Assembly: GCA_022457155.1 (NCBI GenBank)
Contig: JAJGOT010000131.1
Coordinates: forward strand, 1,580,001-1,644,000
DNA: 64,000 nucleotides
Direction: 5' to 3'
From: Cladopsammia gracilis
Taxonomy: Eukaryota; Cnidaria; Anthozoa; Scleractinia; Dendrophylliidae
In this document: piece by piece, positions 44,289 through 57,499 of the stretch
How the letters are laid out: every line of letters starts with the position of its first letter
Position numbering within the stretch: position 1 is the first letter of the stretch
Made by a program: the position numbers and the translations under genes
Notes under the pieces: generated by a model
Database searches by the model: none
Told to the model about the DNA's origin: nothing
The model's input: only the letters and a program-made list of their open reading frames with translations

Positions 44289-46404
44289 CTCAGAATTCAC
44301 ATACATGCTTTATTGTTCCCCTCGGCGTGTTTTTACAATAACTACAATTTGAAAAATATATATATACAAAATAGTTAAAAATATTTCATGATTAAAAATG
44401 TCCTTCAATATAAAGTACAAAACCATTTTTATCTTTATCTATATTTTGCAATAAACGATACCTATAGATAACAATTTTTAGTCAACTGTGCATTCGTGGG
44501 GCCCTTTGAAATGTCACTTCGAAACAAAGAAAGGTGTGACGACTTGGGATGAAACGAAGTTAAAAATGTGATAGCTGAATAAATGATAGAAAATCTTGAA
44601 AAATAAAATAATACCACCATAGTCAGTTAACAGAAAAAAGGAGGTACTAAGATCATAATAAAAATGGATAATTATCGTTTGCTTTGACAATGGAGGTTTG
44701 GACTAATATGCTAACAATGAGATGGTGATTTCCGCTACTTATGCTCCACATATGTGACACAAACGTCTTTTTTTATCAGTATCGGTGGACATAAATTCAT
44801 TACCTCTGAGATAAGCCCTTTAATTTGTGCCAACTTTGTTTTATGTTTCTTGACCATAGGCACAGTAACTTATGCTCTCAATAAGAGTTGTTAATGTTTG
44901 TGGCACTATATATTCCCCCTCCTCTCCCTCTTACGCTTCACCCCTAGACAATGATCAGTGAATGATAAGGGCCAAGCAGGGAGTGGTTTCATAAAATAAC
45001 CATAGAACATAGGTAAGAATTTATTAACGTAAGCCAGGGGTTTTTCTCCTGCTCTTTCGCTAAATCATAGATGAACTTGGCTGATTAATGAGTAGAATCT
45101 TCTGGTTTGCACATTGACATTCCGTTACCACGACCTTACCGACGAAACTTCAAATGTTCTGAGAATGCTTTGGTGTCCGCTTGTATCTCTATCGACCACA
45201 AGATACAATGTTAAAAACTATCATAACCAGTTTCGCCCCCAGCAAATGTCACAGCATGATTTGTCACACAATTGCTACTGTGATAAAACTAAAATGTTGT
45301 TTACAATTAAGTAGAGTCCACCTTAGGTTTGGGCTGGTCGACAACCTTTTTCATTTTCCAGATGACTTGTTACAGGACATATTTTACACATATTCCTTGA
45401 AAATCAGTAGGCTACCCATCTTTATCCCTTTTATTTAGGTTCCTTGCACTTGTTTAGTTTCCAAGGTATTTAAAGGAAGTTGTGTCAATAATAAATGGCA
45501 CGGTGTTCGTACCCCAAAGCCCGTACAGTCAACGATCCACTAAACGCCTGAGGCGTGTATTTTAAATTTTGAGAGGGCATCTTTTAAAAGGGGTGTTAAT
45601 TATAGAGAAGCGTTCATTAAATTTTCTTGGTAAATGAATGGGACAAAACACGTTCACTTTCCTTTCATTGGCCACACGGATATCAGAAACAGTAATAGTA
45701 CTGACATGAAGAACGGATTTGGAGGGTTTGGTTCTAAACATCGAGAGCTGAGATTATGTTTGCTCTGCCTTATCGTTCCTGGGACAAGACAATTTCAGCC
45801 AAAAGAAAATTTAAAATGCAATTCCGCTGCTTCGTATAACGGTATTGATCTCTACTTTTATAAGAGTCACTGAGTTCTTGGTTTTAGTCTATCGAAAGAG
45901 AGAGGGCGACCTGTCTCTGATTTTCACCGACTGTGTATATATTGGAAGACCGCCTAACGGCCACCCGTTAATACGGACACCATGTATTACGGCCGGCCAC
46001 TTTTTTAGGCCTGAACAAAAATTTTTTACTTGAGACCTCGGCATCTTATTTATATGCCGCGCCAGATTATGGTGGCCCAATTGTGGCCGGATTAACGGGG
46101 CTCCGCTGTATATAAGGGGATGCGGCAATAATTAATCAATACAGCATATATTGCTATTTAGGTCTTTTGTATTGTTGAAACGTTTATATGTCAATGTGTC
46201 TCCAATTTTGTCACTGCGTATGCAAGGAGATGCACCGGCTTTAAATGTAATTACCACAAACTCCGTACTGACAACTTTGCTGACACTGAAAACATTGTAT
46301 TTGAGAAAGTTTGAAGTTTTATTCACAGTGATCTGTTTCAATAAACTTATTTTGAAGTTTTCGATTAACTTCATATAAAGTAACCATTTAATAAAAACAA
46401 AATA
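43566..46404. other. No gene seen
   Basis: AT-rich sequence with a (TTGA)n tail at about 44259-44288 that may mark the 3' end of a plus-strand LINE remnant. No recognisable protein. Confidence 0.45.
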
Positions 46405-46405
46405 A

Positions 46406-46980
46406 GGGGGTGTTTACATGGGAAAACTCGCACCGGCGCGAGTTTCATACCGGGATGACTTCGTGATTTCGTATCGCGTTTACATGATGACTGGGTCATT
46501 TCATACCATGTTTACATGCTAGAAGCAACGCGTCAATTTTTTCATCATCCCACGTCCAACGTGTTGAAGCTGACGAAGCCATCTTGGATTGACAAAAACT
46601 ACGCATGCGCTACCCGTTCCAGTGTACCTGCAAACCGATTTCACACCGAAACGGGTGGTCGTTTCACGTTTACATGATACCGTTGCGGAATCTCGTACCG
46701 GAGTGAAATTCTCGCCCCGGTGCGACAACCGGGGTGAAGTCACGCCGGGGCGACTCGCGCCGGCATGACATTTTGTGGTGGTATCATGTAAATAGCCTGC
46801 GAATACAGCCGCCTCTCATCGCTCCCGGCCGCTCTCTCACGCGAACGCCTTTAGCGGCCGGGAGCGATGAGAGGCGGCTGTATTCGCAGGCTATCATGTA
46901 AACAAATGTAGAGCCATAAGAGGGAACCGGAGTGAACTCGCCCGGAGCGAAAGTCGCCCCGGTGTCATGTAAACACCCCC
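46406..46980. mobile_element. Harbinger-like non-autonomous element (575 bp)
   Basis: The ends GGGGGTGTTTACATG and CATGTAAACACCCCC are perfect 15-bp inverted repeats. A 3-bp TAA direct repeat flanks both sides (46403-46405 and 46981-46983), as in PIF/Harbinger elements. It has no transposase and is interrupted by the hairpin at 46793-46893. Confidence 0.75.
46793..46893. mobile_element. 101-bp perfect hairpin MITE, Mutator-like, nested
   Basis: Perfect 41-bp arms (46793-46833 and 46853-46893) begin TAGCCTGCGAATACAGCCGC, with a 19-bp loop. It is flanked by the 9-bp direct repeat TCATGTAAA (46784-46792 and 46894-46902). A 9-bp target duplication is typical of Mutator-like elements. Confidence 0.8.
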
Positions 46981-47583
46981 TAAGTATTGTCGTAAACCCA
47001 AAAATCACATAATTATATAAGAATAGAATTTGTTTTGTTGTGCTGCTAAACTTTTTGCTCTTTTGCGAGCGTTTTTAAAAAAGGTTTAATTTTGTTTTTG
47101 CCCAAAATGTCTAACACCAACGTCCAAATCTAAACTATCCCTCTTCACCCGGTTTAACCTCCAGTATAGAATGTCGGCGACCCCTAACACGACCTAACGC
47201 ACAGACGCACTATGGATATGTGGGGTTTCATTTGGAGGACGGTAGTCACAAGAAAGTTTAATGTGTTCAAAAAGTTGGTTTTGTTACAATGGTAAAAGTT
47301 GGGAGTGTCCACTTTCATAGTGAACTATTGTCACAAAACGGTCGGTCAGATTCTCGGTCGATGAGCGCAGATATAGTTTTATACTGATTTCTAACTACCG
47401 TACTTTAAAATTCCGAAAGTAACGACCCTCGTTACTTTCGGAATTAGCAGCCTTGGGGCTCGCTATTTTCGGGGAGCAAAAAGCGTTATCATAAAGTTGG
47501 TGCGACTGAGCTCTTTTTTCGAAATAAAAGACGGAAATTCGTAAAAACAGTTATTAAAAATTGAGATGAAATTCGTCATTCCA

Positions 47584-48234
47584 ACAACAACGAGTAGCTT
47601 TATTTGCATGACTATAAATCCTGACAGTACTGTATTGCAAAAGCATTACAACATAACAAAATGAAATTACAATAATATAATAAAGAAAGGGAAAGTACAA
47701 TTAAGATACATCAGTCTGGATTGATAATTATAATTTGATTATTGCGGAGATCTGAGCATGAAAGTATGAATTTCACCATTTGAATATTTACAAAATAATT
47801 ACGAGAGTTAATGAATTCATTGGTAGCTTCTGAAGGAGATAACTGTTTTATATTTGGTAGGTGATATACCCTACCCTGCGTGGCAGGCGTTCGAAGGGGG
47901 AGAATTCAGGCGTGCCCTTCGCGTTCTCGCGCGCCTGAATTCTCCCCCTTCCCTTTCGAGTGATACCTTATTTTCCTGTAAAATCCGTCCCTAAGAATTG
48001 AGTATTATAAGGACAGTGGAAAAGGAAGTGAATTTCATCTTCAATTTCATCAGATCCACAAAATTGAAAAAGTAGCCTGGTCGTCATGTGCTTCCGACCT
48101 TTCACCTTAGTTAAGCTTATCATTAGCTTTCTGTTCAGAGGGCTTCGCTGTACGGCAAAGCCTAATATATTAAACAATAAAATGTGAAAAAAACATTGCA
48201 TCAAGCATTTGTGGCAGCTTATCCAATAATGCAA
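47584..48234 (-). mobile_element. LINE 3' fragment
   Basis: The minus-strand translation contains QFCGSDEIEDEIHFLFHCPY, the His/Cys motif common at the end of cnidarian non-LTR reverse transcriptase polyproteins. It is followed by an untranslated tail to about 47584 with AATAAAG. A hairpin repeat with GGGGGAGAATTCAGGCG arms (about 47896-47950) lies inside the tail. Confidence 0.55.
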
Positions 48235-48499
48235 ATCTTTTCACTCAACGCATTGAGACAAAATGAACTTTATTCAAACCTGCAAGGAGTATAAGCGAGA
48301 GAGCAAATTTCCACGCGAGACATGTTTTATTTTATACTCTCGTTCCAGAGCTCCGCAGTTCTTTTAGCCGAGAGAGCCTGAGCACAAAAGCTCGCACCTC
48401 TTTGATTGATAACCACACCATCCTCTACGTCTCTGGACCTGGACAATTTATGGACCTAGTGCATATATATCTTACAAACTGGAAAAAAAACCTTAGCTA

Positions 48500-50240
48500 G
48501 TGATTTGATGTTGGGAGGGTTGACGAGAGTGAAAAATAATTGATAACAACGCACGACGCCAACAAAAGTGCATGAGAGTTAACGAGAGCGTAAGAAGTGT
48601 GGCGATACTGCATAAAAGGTGATGGAGTTGCACCAAAATTGACGACAGCTAATGGCCCTTATCGTAGTTGAGTACGCCACGCCAACATATCAGCGGTTTC
48701 TCACTTTCTTGACCCTATAGCCTCGTTTTGATATTTACGAGAACCTCTGACAACGATGAACGTAAACATCAAAACGAGACTATAGGGTCAAGAAAGCGAG
48801 AAACCGCTGATATGTTGGCGTGGCGTACTCATCTACGATAAGGGCCATTAGAAATGACGGGAGCGCATGATAGTCTACGACAGCGTACGAGGCCGATGGA
48901 AGAGCGTTAGAGTCGACGACGGCGTAGGAGGAGAGCGCACGAGAGTTTACGAGGGTATACAAGGATTGAAGAGAGCAAAGGAGAACTGATGCAGCACATG
49001 ATAGTTGATGACAGCCTACGAAGGTGGGTAAGAAAGCTGGAGAGTGAACGACCATGTATGAAGAACGACAAGAGCGTACGAAGATTGACAAGAAAGCTAG
49101 AGAGTGAATGACCATGTACGAAGATTGACTAAAGCGTGCGAAGGTGGACGAGAACGCTTGAGAGCTAGTGAACGACCATGTACGAAGTTTGTCGAAAGAG
49201 TACGAAGGTGGACTAGAAAGCTTGAGAGTGAACGACTATGTACGAAGATTGACGAGAGCATACGAAGGTTGACGAGAAAGCTTGAGAGTGAACGACCATG
49301 TACGAATATTGAGGAGAGCGTACGAAGGTACACGAGAAAGCTGGCGAGTAAACGACCATGTACGGAGATTGACGAGAGCGTACGAGGGTAGACGAGAAAA
49401 TTAAACATTGAACGACCATGTACGAAGATTGACGAGAGCGAATGACAAATGATAACATTGCCGGATTGCCCTCGCTATCGGCAATTACATTCTCAATAAA
49501 AGATTAAAGGTTGATTACAGCGTACGAAGGTTGACTAGAAAGCTAGAGTGTGAAGCGATGGAGCGTACAAAGGTTTGAAATAGCACTTCAAAGTTAAGTG
49601 TTCAGAGAGCATTAGACTAATTTGATTAAAATGCGTAATAGCTGGTAAGACCTCGTGGTAATTGACGACACGATAGAGACCGCATTATAGTTCACGACAT
49701 CGTACGAAGTTTGACGTGAGCACCTGAGAGTCGACGACAGTGAACCGCAGTAGACTATAGCTCAAGAGAGTTTTTATGAGCCACCAAGGGTTTGATCAGA
49801 CAGCAAAAGGGTTGATGACTGCGTACGAAGGTTGGCGAGAGGTTATGGAAAATGATAAGAGCGCATGGTTGGTGACAACATCGCACGAACGTTGACAAAA
49901 CCTCTGCGAATCGCCGACAGCATACGAGAACGCAAGCGAGTTTATGATTAACTATTATTTTTTTTGCTGTTATAGTCATAGACAAGAGTGCATGAAAGTT
50001 TAAAAGATCGGTAACTTTGACGAGATAAGAAGAAGTTGATATGAGCTCAAGAAAGTTGAAGAGATCGAATGACCTTGATCGAACGCCGCAAAGTGGTGGA
50101 CGAAACCGCTATTGAGAGTTGATGAGAGGGTAGTAAGTTGTTAAGGATACATGGAGGTTTATTGTAGCGCACGGGAGTCAGATGAAAACGCGCGCATATG
50201 GTAAAAAATAACGATAGCGTATGAGAGTTGATGAAAGTGT
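48500..50240. repeat. Degenerate satellite: ~20-bp monomers with a 60-bp higher-order unit
   Basis: At 49044-49446 about seven 60-bp units follow each other, each made of three related 20-bp parts: GAACGACCATGTACGAAGAT, TGACGAGAGCGTACGAAGGT, TGACGAGAAAGCTTGAGAGT. On both sides single monomers such as GACGAGAGCGCATGAGAGTT continue in decayed form. Confidence 0.7.
48650..48850. mobile_element. Fold-back MITE inside the satellite
   Basis: TAATGGCCCTTATCGTAG at the left end is mirrored by CTACGATAAGGGCCATTA at the right, with arms of about 80 bp and TA at both borders. Confidence 0.75.
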
Positions 50241-53200
50241 ATGGGCGACTGAGTTACAGGTCAAATAAGAGCAAGTATCTCTCTGCCTCTTGTTCTTGTT
50301 GAACCCGAACATTTACAAGGCTTAGCCTTAAGCAATTCTAGTTTTTCATTTCTACACTCGCTCTTTACAGCGAGTGTACAGGTAGAACAAAATAAGAGGA
50401 GGCTGTGTAGCCTGGTAGCAGTCATTTTAGAGAGCAAGAAAGGTGGGAAGAACAGGTTGCTCAGTCTTACATGGACCAGTGCCTTAGCATTTAAAACTCG
50501 TAAAAACATCTCAAATATAAATTGTTAGCTCGACGTGTCTTGTCTCGCATTCCAGGCCTTGTTGCCTTTATAATGACTGCTACTCAAGCCAAAGTCGATT
50601 ACAATATTTTATTCAGTTGCATAAAATATTACAAAGCAATATAAAAAAATTTTCAATTCAATTATAAACTTGCATGTTTTCGTTCAGCTGTCTTTTAACA
50701 ATAATGTTGTTGGCTCGGTTGTTCGAAAACCAATTTAGTCGCGCCTATCTCAAGTTTGCGGCTGTTTCTCTTGCCTAAAGTGCTAATTCTAGCATAGTAC
50801 GAAAGTAGGACGAGAGGAATTTACAGAAATTCCACACTGATATGCTTAAACTGAACAACTGCTCAAAGGTGATATCTCTTTGCATTGATATTATCATTTT
50901 ATTTTTTATTACCTGTTCAATAGTAATTTATTTCTTTAATGTTAGATTAAGATTATTATTTTGATTTAGTTTTTAGTTAGTTCTATTTTGCTTTATTACT
51001 TCAGTGCTAAATTTTAAATGAGGATTTCTGTAACATTTTTGTCCCGAGTTCATGTTTTGTTCTGAATATGAATTTCACTCGCGAGAAGGCCGGAAGGCAC
51101 ATAATTCAGCAGAAACTGGTTTTAAGTCTATATTAGTGCCAATTAGCTTTCGAATAACCGGGCCCGGCATGTAGATTACGTACACTTTAAACAAAGACCT
51201 CCGAAAAGATTACGTGCGGTTGAATCTACTCATGTCTAGTTGTCGTCCTATAGACTAAAATTTGAAAACCGAGATAAGAGAACACAATATAAACCACCCT
51301 ATCGAAAATCTTTGTTTTGTAAAATATTAATGAACGAAAATCGTTTTCTTTTCGAAGCAGCAAACTATTCGTCGATCTAAATTTGGTCATTATTGTTGTT
51401 GTCTCTCTCATACAACCGAGACACTTGCAATCACTGCTATGACATCGATATAAAAATTATTCTATTCCCTTTTATCCATATATTTTTTTTTATCATTATT
51501 GTCAGAAAATAACATTGTTTTTGATTTCATAAACAGCAGCTTTGTCTGTCTGACTCTTCACGATGAAGTGAACACTCTTGAAAGGCTAGCGTATCAGTTT
51601 CCAGTGAAGTGAAATCCAGATAAACAAATTCATGGTGTCTTCCTAACCAATGAAAACGCCCTAAAATAGAACAGATTCAAAGTTAGTGGTTGAATAACGG
51701 ATTTTAATAGACTCAGCTTTCTGTTCTCCGAGCCGGGGAAAATGAGCTCATGATTTGGTCCCGAAATAGCAGCGCAAGCACACATGACTTGAGAGAATGG
51801 GCGCCGGTTAAGCATAATTATTATCTAAAAGTGTAGTGCGCAAAGACGCAAAAACTAACTGCCATATTGAGGTACAGACTAGATTAGAGATTGGAATATT
51901 TTCAGTCAGTTTATTTTCTCTTCAACTATTATTATCCGGCCTTGTCCCCTGATCTAACTAATAAGCATTTTCGTCCCAGATACCTTTACTTGTTGCTGAC
52001 CTAAAGGAACGCTGTATGACACAGCGTTGGCAATGCTTTATTCTATTGAGCCGTTTGTACAATATCTGCCAAAAAATAATCGAGCAAAAATAGTCCCCAG
52101 AGTTAAGCTACTTTTACGAAGCTCGCATACCTTAATGTTTGTTCTATTAGTCTTCTATTCTTTTAGCACACAGTCGACTTTTTCCGGCAAGAATCAAGGT
52201 CATCATGAGTTGTAGTTTTTGCCAAACTTAAAAAAGAAATAATAAATTACAAGATATTAAAGTTAGCCCTTCAAACATTATTTCATTCAAACATTATTTC
52301 ATTCAAATTCACGTGTACCCCGCCTTAAATAACAAATGAAAAGTAATAACCAATAATAAACAAAATTAAAAAATAAACATTATGCACATAGAAAGACGTT
52401 TCTCCGGTTTCGAATCCGGACTTCTTTTGATATTCGCGTAGGTATGTAAGTGGTTCTCATCTAACTCAGAGGATTTTTCTCCAATTTTCCAATCCGCTGG
52501 TGGTGATTGAGGTAGCTATTATTTTATTACGTCGCATTAACATATCATTTGATTTTTTATTATAAATAACTTACCAAACTTGATGAGAGACATGACTTCA
52601 GTTTTATTGCCATTCCACTAAGCGTTTCTGTCTAGTTGATACACATCTACAAACTTAAAACACAATCAGTCAGTACGGTTTATAAACAGATGGCTCTTCT
52701 GCTAAGGTAAGTTGTCATCCCCTGTTCTTGTCCGTGATGTTTCATAATAGACATTTGCAACAGTAATTTTATTTCCTCGCAAATTGTAAGCAGAGGGGAT
52801 TGATAGATTAGTGGCAGAGCTCTTGTTGTACATAGGTTAATTCGAATCCCATTCAGTCAGGCCAGGATATATTCTGCGCTTTACATACAACTGCTTTCAT
52901 CATTGCATCAAGATTTCCAGGATCACCTTAGTTAATTCGTCCATTCCTTCATTCCGATTTCAGAAATGTGACTTTTTAGGCTAAATTATTATAATACTAT
53001 TATTACAGAGCAACAAGTCTTTATAAGAAAAACTGTAGTTAGTTTATATTATTGGCATTTTTGATCCAGAAAATTAAGTACAGAAACGAAAGTTGGTGAC
53101 CCCCGCTTGAATACAGACCGTCCTTTCAGCTACAGCCCTCGTGATGAGCTCGCCAGGGACCCGTTGAAACTACCTGTCATCCTAACAGCACGGTACAGTA

Positions 53201-55840
53201 TTGGTTGGCTCTGGATTGAGCCACCCGGTAGTCAATTGCGTTGACGTGCGATACAGTACCTGTGTGCAATGCTCGCTAGAATGTCGCCGTTTTCACTCGG
53301 GTTTGGAGGATCACCCCGACCAGACTGTCAGTTGCCTAACGGGAAAGCGAGAAAGTAGACAAGCACCAAGTGGAACGCACGAAACCCTCCACCCAGCTTG
53401 GAGTCACAACTAGGCAGCTATTGCCGGCCATCATTCCTTTCTTTTACTTTGTTTTGCCGATGTGCTTAAGCTCAATTCGATTCCATCGAAGGAGTTGTTG
53501 ATTTACGTTACTTCATACAGTTAAATCCAATAGTTGAAAACACAGGGACACGAGGTCGCCTCCCATCAATATGATCCGAGTTTGAATCCCGGTGGTCTCG
53601 GTTATATACATGTTAATTATACTTGGCATTATACATGAAATGAATAGAATTATATCTTGCCTTGCATATCTTGCTGGACATTACAGTCTATTATCTTGAC
53701 GTTCAAGGCTTGGCATCCTGCGAAAGTAATTAATATTAATATTACCGTCACATACTTTTTTGCAATTTTTCTGATTGGTTTTCGGTGTTCAATCAAACGA
53801 AGAAAAAAAATACTTTAAGGTTTTTTTTGTAATCGTATCTGATGTGTGTTTCTCAAAGTTCCCGAATAAATTTCGCTTCCGAGAGCTATAATTATTTAAA
53901 TTCAAGCTTAAAATCAACAGAAACGGAATAATTGTTGTAAACCATGCGGGACAGAACATAGCATTTCGGGTCAGAAAAGATTTTCAAGACGTGTAAGAAA
54001 GGCACACATGTGTTTGAGATGTTTTAAAGTCTGATTTCTGCAATAATCGCTGCGTTTGCGCCATTGGCAAATTATTGCTATAATAAAGGGGAAACAGATA
54101 AGTTGTCATTGCTAAGTACTTACATTGCAATTCTCTTGCTCTTTCTTTCGAAGGTAAAGTTCCATGTTCTTCAGATCTTCTCGACGTATTATTTGCATAA
54201 CTACTGTTGAAACGAAACGAAAATCAATGCAATTATAATGAAGAACTAGTCATTACTCAATTGAAAAATAATTTTACCCCCTATGGTAAACTTTTAACGA
54301 GGAGAGGAAATTTTCAGAATTCTTACTAATAAGGACATACTGAATAGAGAGAAATAAATTTGGTCCCGATTTCAAAATACATCGAATTATCTTTTCTCGT
54401 ATCGCCAATGTGCCATTAATATTTTAGCTCGGGCAATTGGTGGTTGTACTAAAAAGTCAGTAGATATTACTTACCACGTTATCAAACAATCTTACAATAA
54501 CTTCAAGAATCTTTTGCCTCAACACACGGAACGGAACCATTTCCAAATCCTTTTTAGAGAGATGCTGTCATGAACTAGTCCATTCTCAGTGTCGACTTGG
54601 AGCCTCGACGTGTTCAGTAACGATTGCATTCATCTTGCACTAACCCCCATTTTGTATGCTTGACAATCAATGGCATGCCCACAAATATCCTGGAGAACTT
54701 TACTTTGAATGCTCTAATCTAGGCGATCAATGACGTTTCACCACAGCGCCGGCAAGTGAAAAGATCGTTAAGAAAATTCAAAACTCATTTTGGTATAATT
54801 TGCGCATGGGTGAATAAAGTTGCACCATCATTCATTAATTCACATACCGCGAAGCTCATTAATAACAATCATATTTCATAGATATCCACATTGAAGATTG
54901 TTTGAAATATTTGCCATAATTAACATACTGTAAGACAATGTAAAGGCCGGACCGTGGTGGGAGAAACGAATTCTAAAACAAACCAATTTGTTTTAGTACA
55001 ATTTGTTTGCTCGATCACGCGTAGGTTTAATTACAGAAAACGTTTTTTTAGTTTTTCCAGGACCACTTGAAGCTTGAAAGGGTAGGGATTTCACGAGTTG
55101 AAGTAAATGAAAGGGTAGGGATTTCACGAAGTATAGGAATGGGTAGGGAAAACACGAGTTGAAGCATAAAAAAGGGTAGGGGAAACTGCCATTTAAGTAT
55201 TATAAAAAGGGCCTTTCAAAATATATCAAACAGACGCACGTAAAGGCTATGTGAAAAGGGGTACCATTTTCAATGAAAGGTATATGAAAGGGATACCTAT
55301 TCTGTCAAAAACGGTATATGAAAGGGTAAGGGTTTGGATCTTGGGACAAAGCATCCCCGTACAAAACTTTGTTGAGTACTCCCCCCAGGCCCCCCCCCCC
55401 CCCCCCCCCCGCCGGGATATTTCGTTTCTGTGTTTTAACAGATGAGTCCTAACAAAGACGAAACAGCTGTCCACGGCTGCCACTGCCGGGGTGATATGAC
55501 TGTGCGCATGCGCAAGGTATTGGCCATACCGCGGAGACTTTGCTTTCAGATGGTTTATGGGCTGCGCGGTTGAGGCGGTTAGGTACTGCAATTTAGCTAA
55601 TACAATCTAATCAATCTATCTAAGGATCACAGTATCAAAAAGGATACCCTATGTAATTAGGACCGAGAACCTAAAAAAGAAACATAGAACACATGATCAC
55701 TGCAACAAACCATTGAGAATGGCCGGATCTGGGTTTCCAGACCTAGATCAGTATTAATACTTGAAGTGAAATAAAAGAAACGGCAAACTGATCCTTACGG
55801 CAGAACTGAACAAAAGCAAATAAAATAAAATGAAAGTGGA
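50241..55840. other. No confident gene
   Basis: About 5.6 kb without a recognisable coding region. An isolated candidate exon lies at 54124-54203. tRNA-like box B sequences near 52845 and 53570 look like decayed SINEs. Region 55080-55420 is a GGGTAGGG- and GGGATA-rich repeat ending in a C run. Confidence 0.4.
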
Positions 55841-55844
55841 ATAT

Positions 55845-57499
55845 AATAGTGTCCAATATTTCGCTTTGCAACAAGGCAAAGCTTCTTCAGGGGCTAGCAC
55901 TATAAATGATTACAACTGTAAAAACGTTATACAAGTGTTTTGAAAAAACTAAAGAATACATATGATGCCCGATTTAGGGTGTCAGCTCCATTGTACATTG
56001 TACACTTCCATTGTATTAGGCAAAATTATGTATTCTAATATATTATATGGTATTGTATTCTATTGTATTGTCGTTCTTTTGTGTTCTAATATTCTATTGT
56101 TTTAACAATAGAATAAGTGTTACCCCTAAATCGCGCATGGTATAAAAGAATAACAAAAACAATGAATATGATTATTAGTGAAGGGTTTGACGGGTGATAA
56201 ACTAAACTGACTAGTGATGAGAAAGTTAATGAAGTTCGTCGTGTCTTCCAAGTGGTTCTAACGTCTTTGCTTTGTCCATCATGAGATATGCTTCACGCGC
56301 TTTTCGTACAGAGTCTCTGCTATTACGTATTATTATGAATTCCAGTGGTATAAGTTGCATATCCTTAGTAGAGTGTCCAGGGCCGTAGCCAGTATGAGGC
56401 AAACCGAGGCACTTGCCTCAGTCATGACCCCAGTGTTGTGTTTAAACGTAGTCATCATAAAGACCCTAAATAGCTAGGCGGGGAATTTAACCATGGATAT
56501 TGCCTCAGTGCCTCAGCCGTCTTTATTTTTTTCTGGCTACGGCCCTGGTGTCCTGGTAGATTAAAGTGTTCTGATATAGATAGGAGTAGGGCAGCTGAGG
56601 TGATATGATATGGATTCTCTACAGAACGGCGATGTTCACCAAAGCGTTCATGTAGTTTGCGTTTTGTTTCTCCGACGTATTGACACGGTATAATACGTTT
56701 AAAACATGTTTTACATTCGATCATATAGATCAGATTTTTAGAATTACAATATATGTGATTATAAATACAACGTGCCTCTCTAGTAGTAAAAAAGCGTATT
56801 TCTTTTGGCCTTGTTGAATAAACTGACAGGTCTGAAACAGCGTGGTTGGTTGCATCTGTAAGCTCCTGCTTTGAGGCACAGATCTGATCTCTCTCGCTCG
56901 GGTTGGTTTCCTTGGTTTAGTATGAACCAGGAGGTCACGAAGGCTTGCACTTCTCCTATAAGCCATGACAGGTGGTGAAGGAAAACGTTGTTTGCAGCGG
57001 GTGGAGGATTGAAGAATGTTAAGGTGTTTCCGTACAACAGAGGAAGGATTACAAAGAGTTGGATTGAAGGTGATTACGAAAGGTGTTCGGTCGGAGGCTT
57101 TCTTTTGTTGTTCTGGCTCATTAAGATCACAGCGAGGGATGAAATGGACGCGTCGAATTTCACTTTTGCGTTTGGTGTGACTTGGATGATATGACGATTT
57201 AACAGATATTCATGCCGAGTGCCTGTAGGCTTGGTGTAAAGGTCCGTTTGGATTTGGTTGTCTTTAAGCTGAACTAGAACGTCAAGGAACGGAAGGAACT
57301 GTATAGACGAATTTGAATATTCGTGAGTGAACTTGATGGTGGGGTGGTAATTTAGACATGTTTTGAGGTTTTCTTCTTCTTTAGTCCATACCATGAAAAT
57401 GTCATCAATATCGCCACCAAATGTAGGGTCTGAAACAGTGTTTTCCAAAGCGTGTTGCTCAAATTTAGCCATGAAAAGATTCGCGTAGGAGGGTGCCAT
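55845..57499 (-). mobile_element. Decayed Penelope-like retroelement (RT and GIY-YIG)
   Basis: The 5' break is within the reverse transcriptase at MAPSYANLFMAKFEQHALEN, followed by GGDIDDIFMVWTKEE, PTIKFTHEYS and TDLYTKPTGTRHEYLLNRH. After frameshifts near 57200-56950 the region SSTRCKQRFPSPPVMAYRR, SLRDLLVHTKP follows. A GIY-YIG endonuclease part then reads CQYVGETKRKLHERFGEHRR and SEHFNLPGH. The 3' end near 55851-55890 has CTGAAGAAGCTTTGC, a hairpin and GCGAAATATTGGAC, the usual Penelope terminal motif. Frameshifts, truncation and an inserted MITE make it inactive. Confidence 0.85.
56378..56547. mobile_element. 170-bp MITE inserted in the Penelope-like element
   Basis: The terminal inverted repeats are CAGGGCCGTAGCCAG and CTGGCTACGGCCCTG. 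The insertion is flanked by the 5-bp direct repeat GTGTC (56373-56377 and 56548-56552) and interrupts the GIY-YIG frame right after GH. Confidence 0.85.

Noticed and set aside
49097..49458. Open frames with repeated SSIFVHGRSLSSFLV motifs
   Set aside because: They arise from the 60-bp satellite unit (20 codons) and have no start or splice context.
50261..50509. Small minus-strand ORF with a signal-like stretch (MTATRLHSLLLFCSTCTLAV) and later cysteines
   Set aside because: No recognisable family, no promoter or splice evidence, and part of the sequence is a short palindrome (CTCGCTGTAAAGAGCGAG); probably chance.
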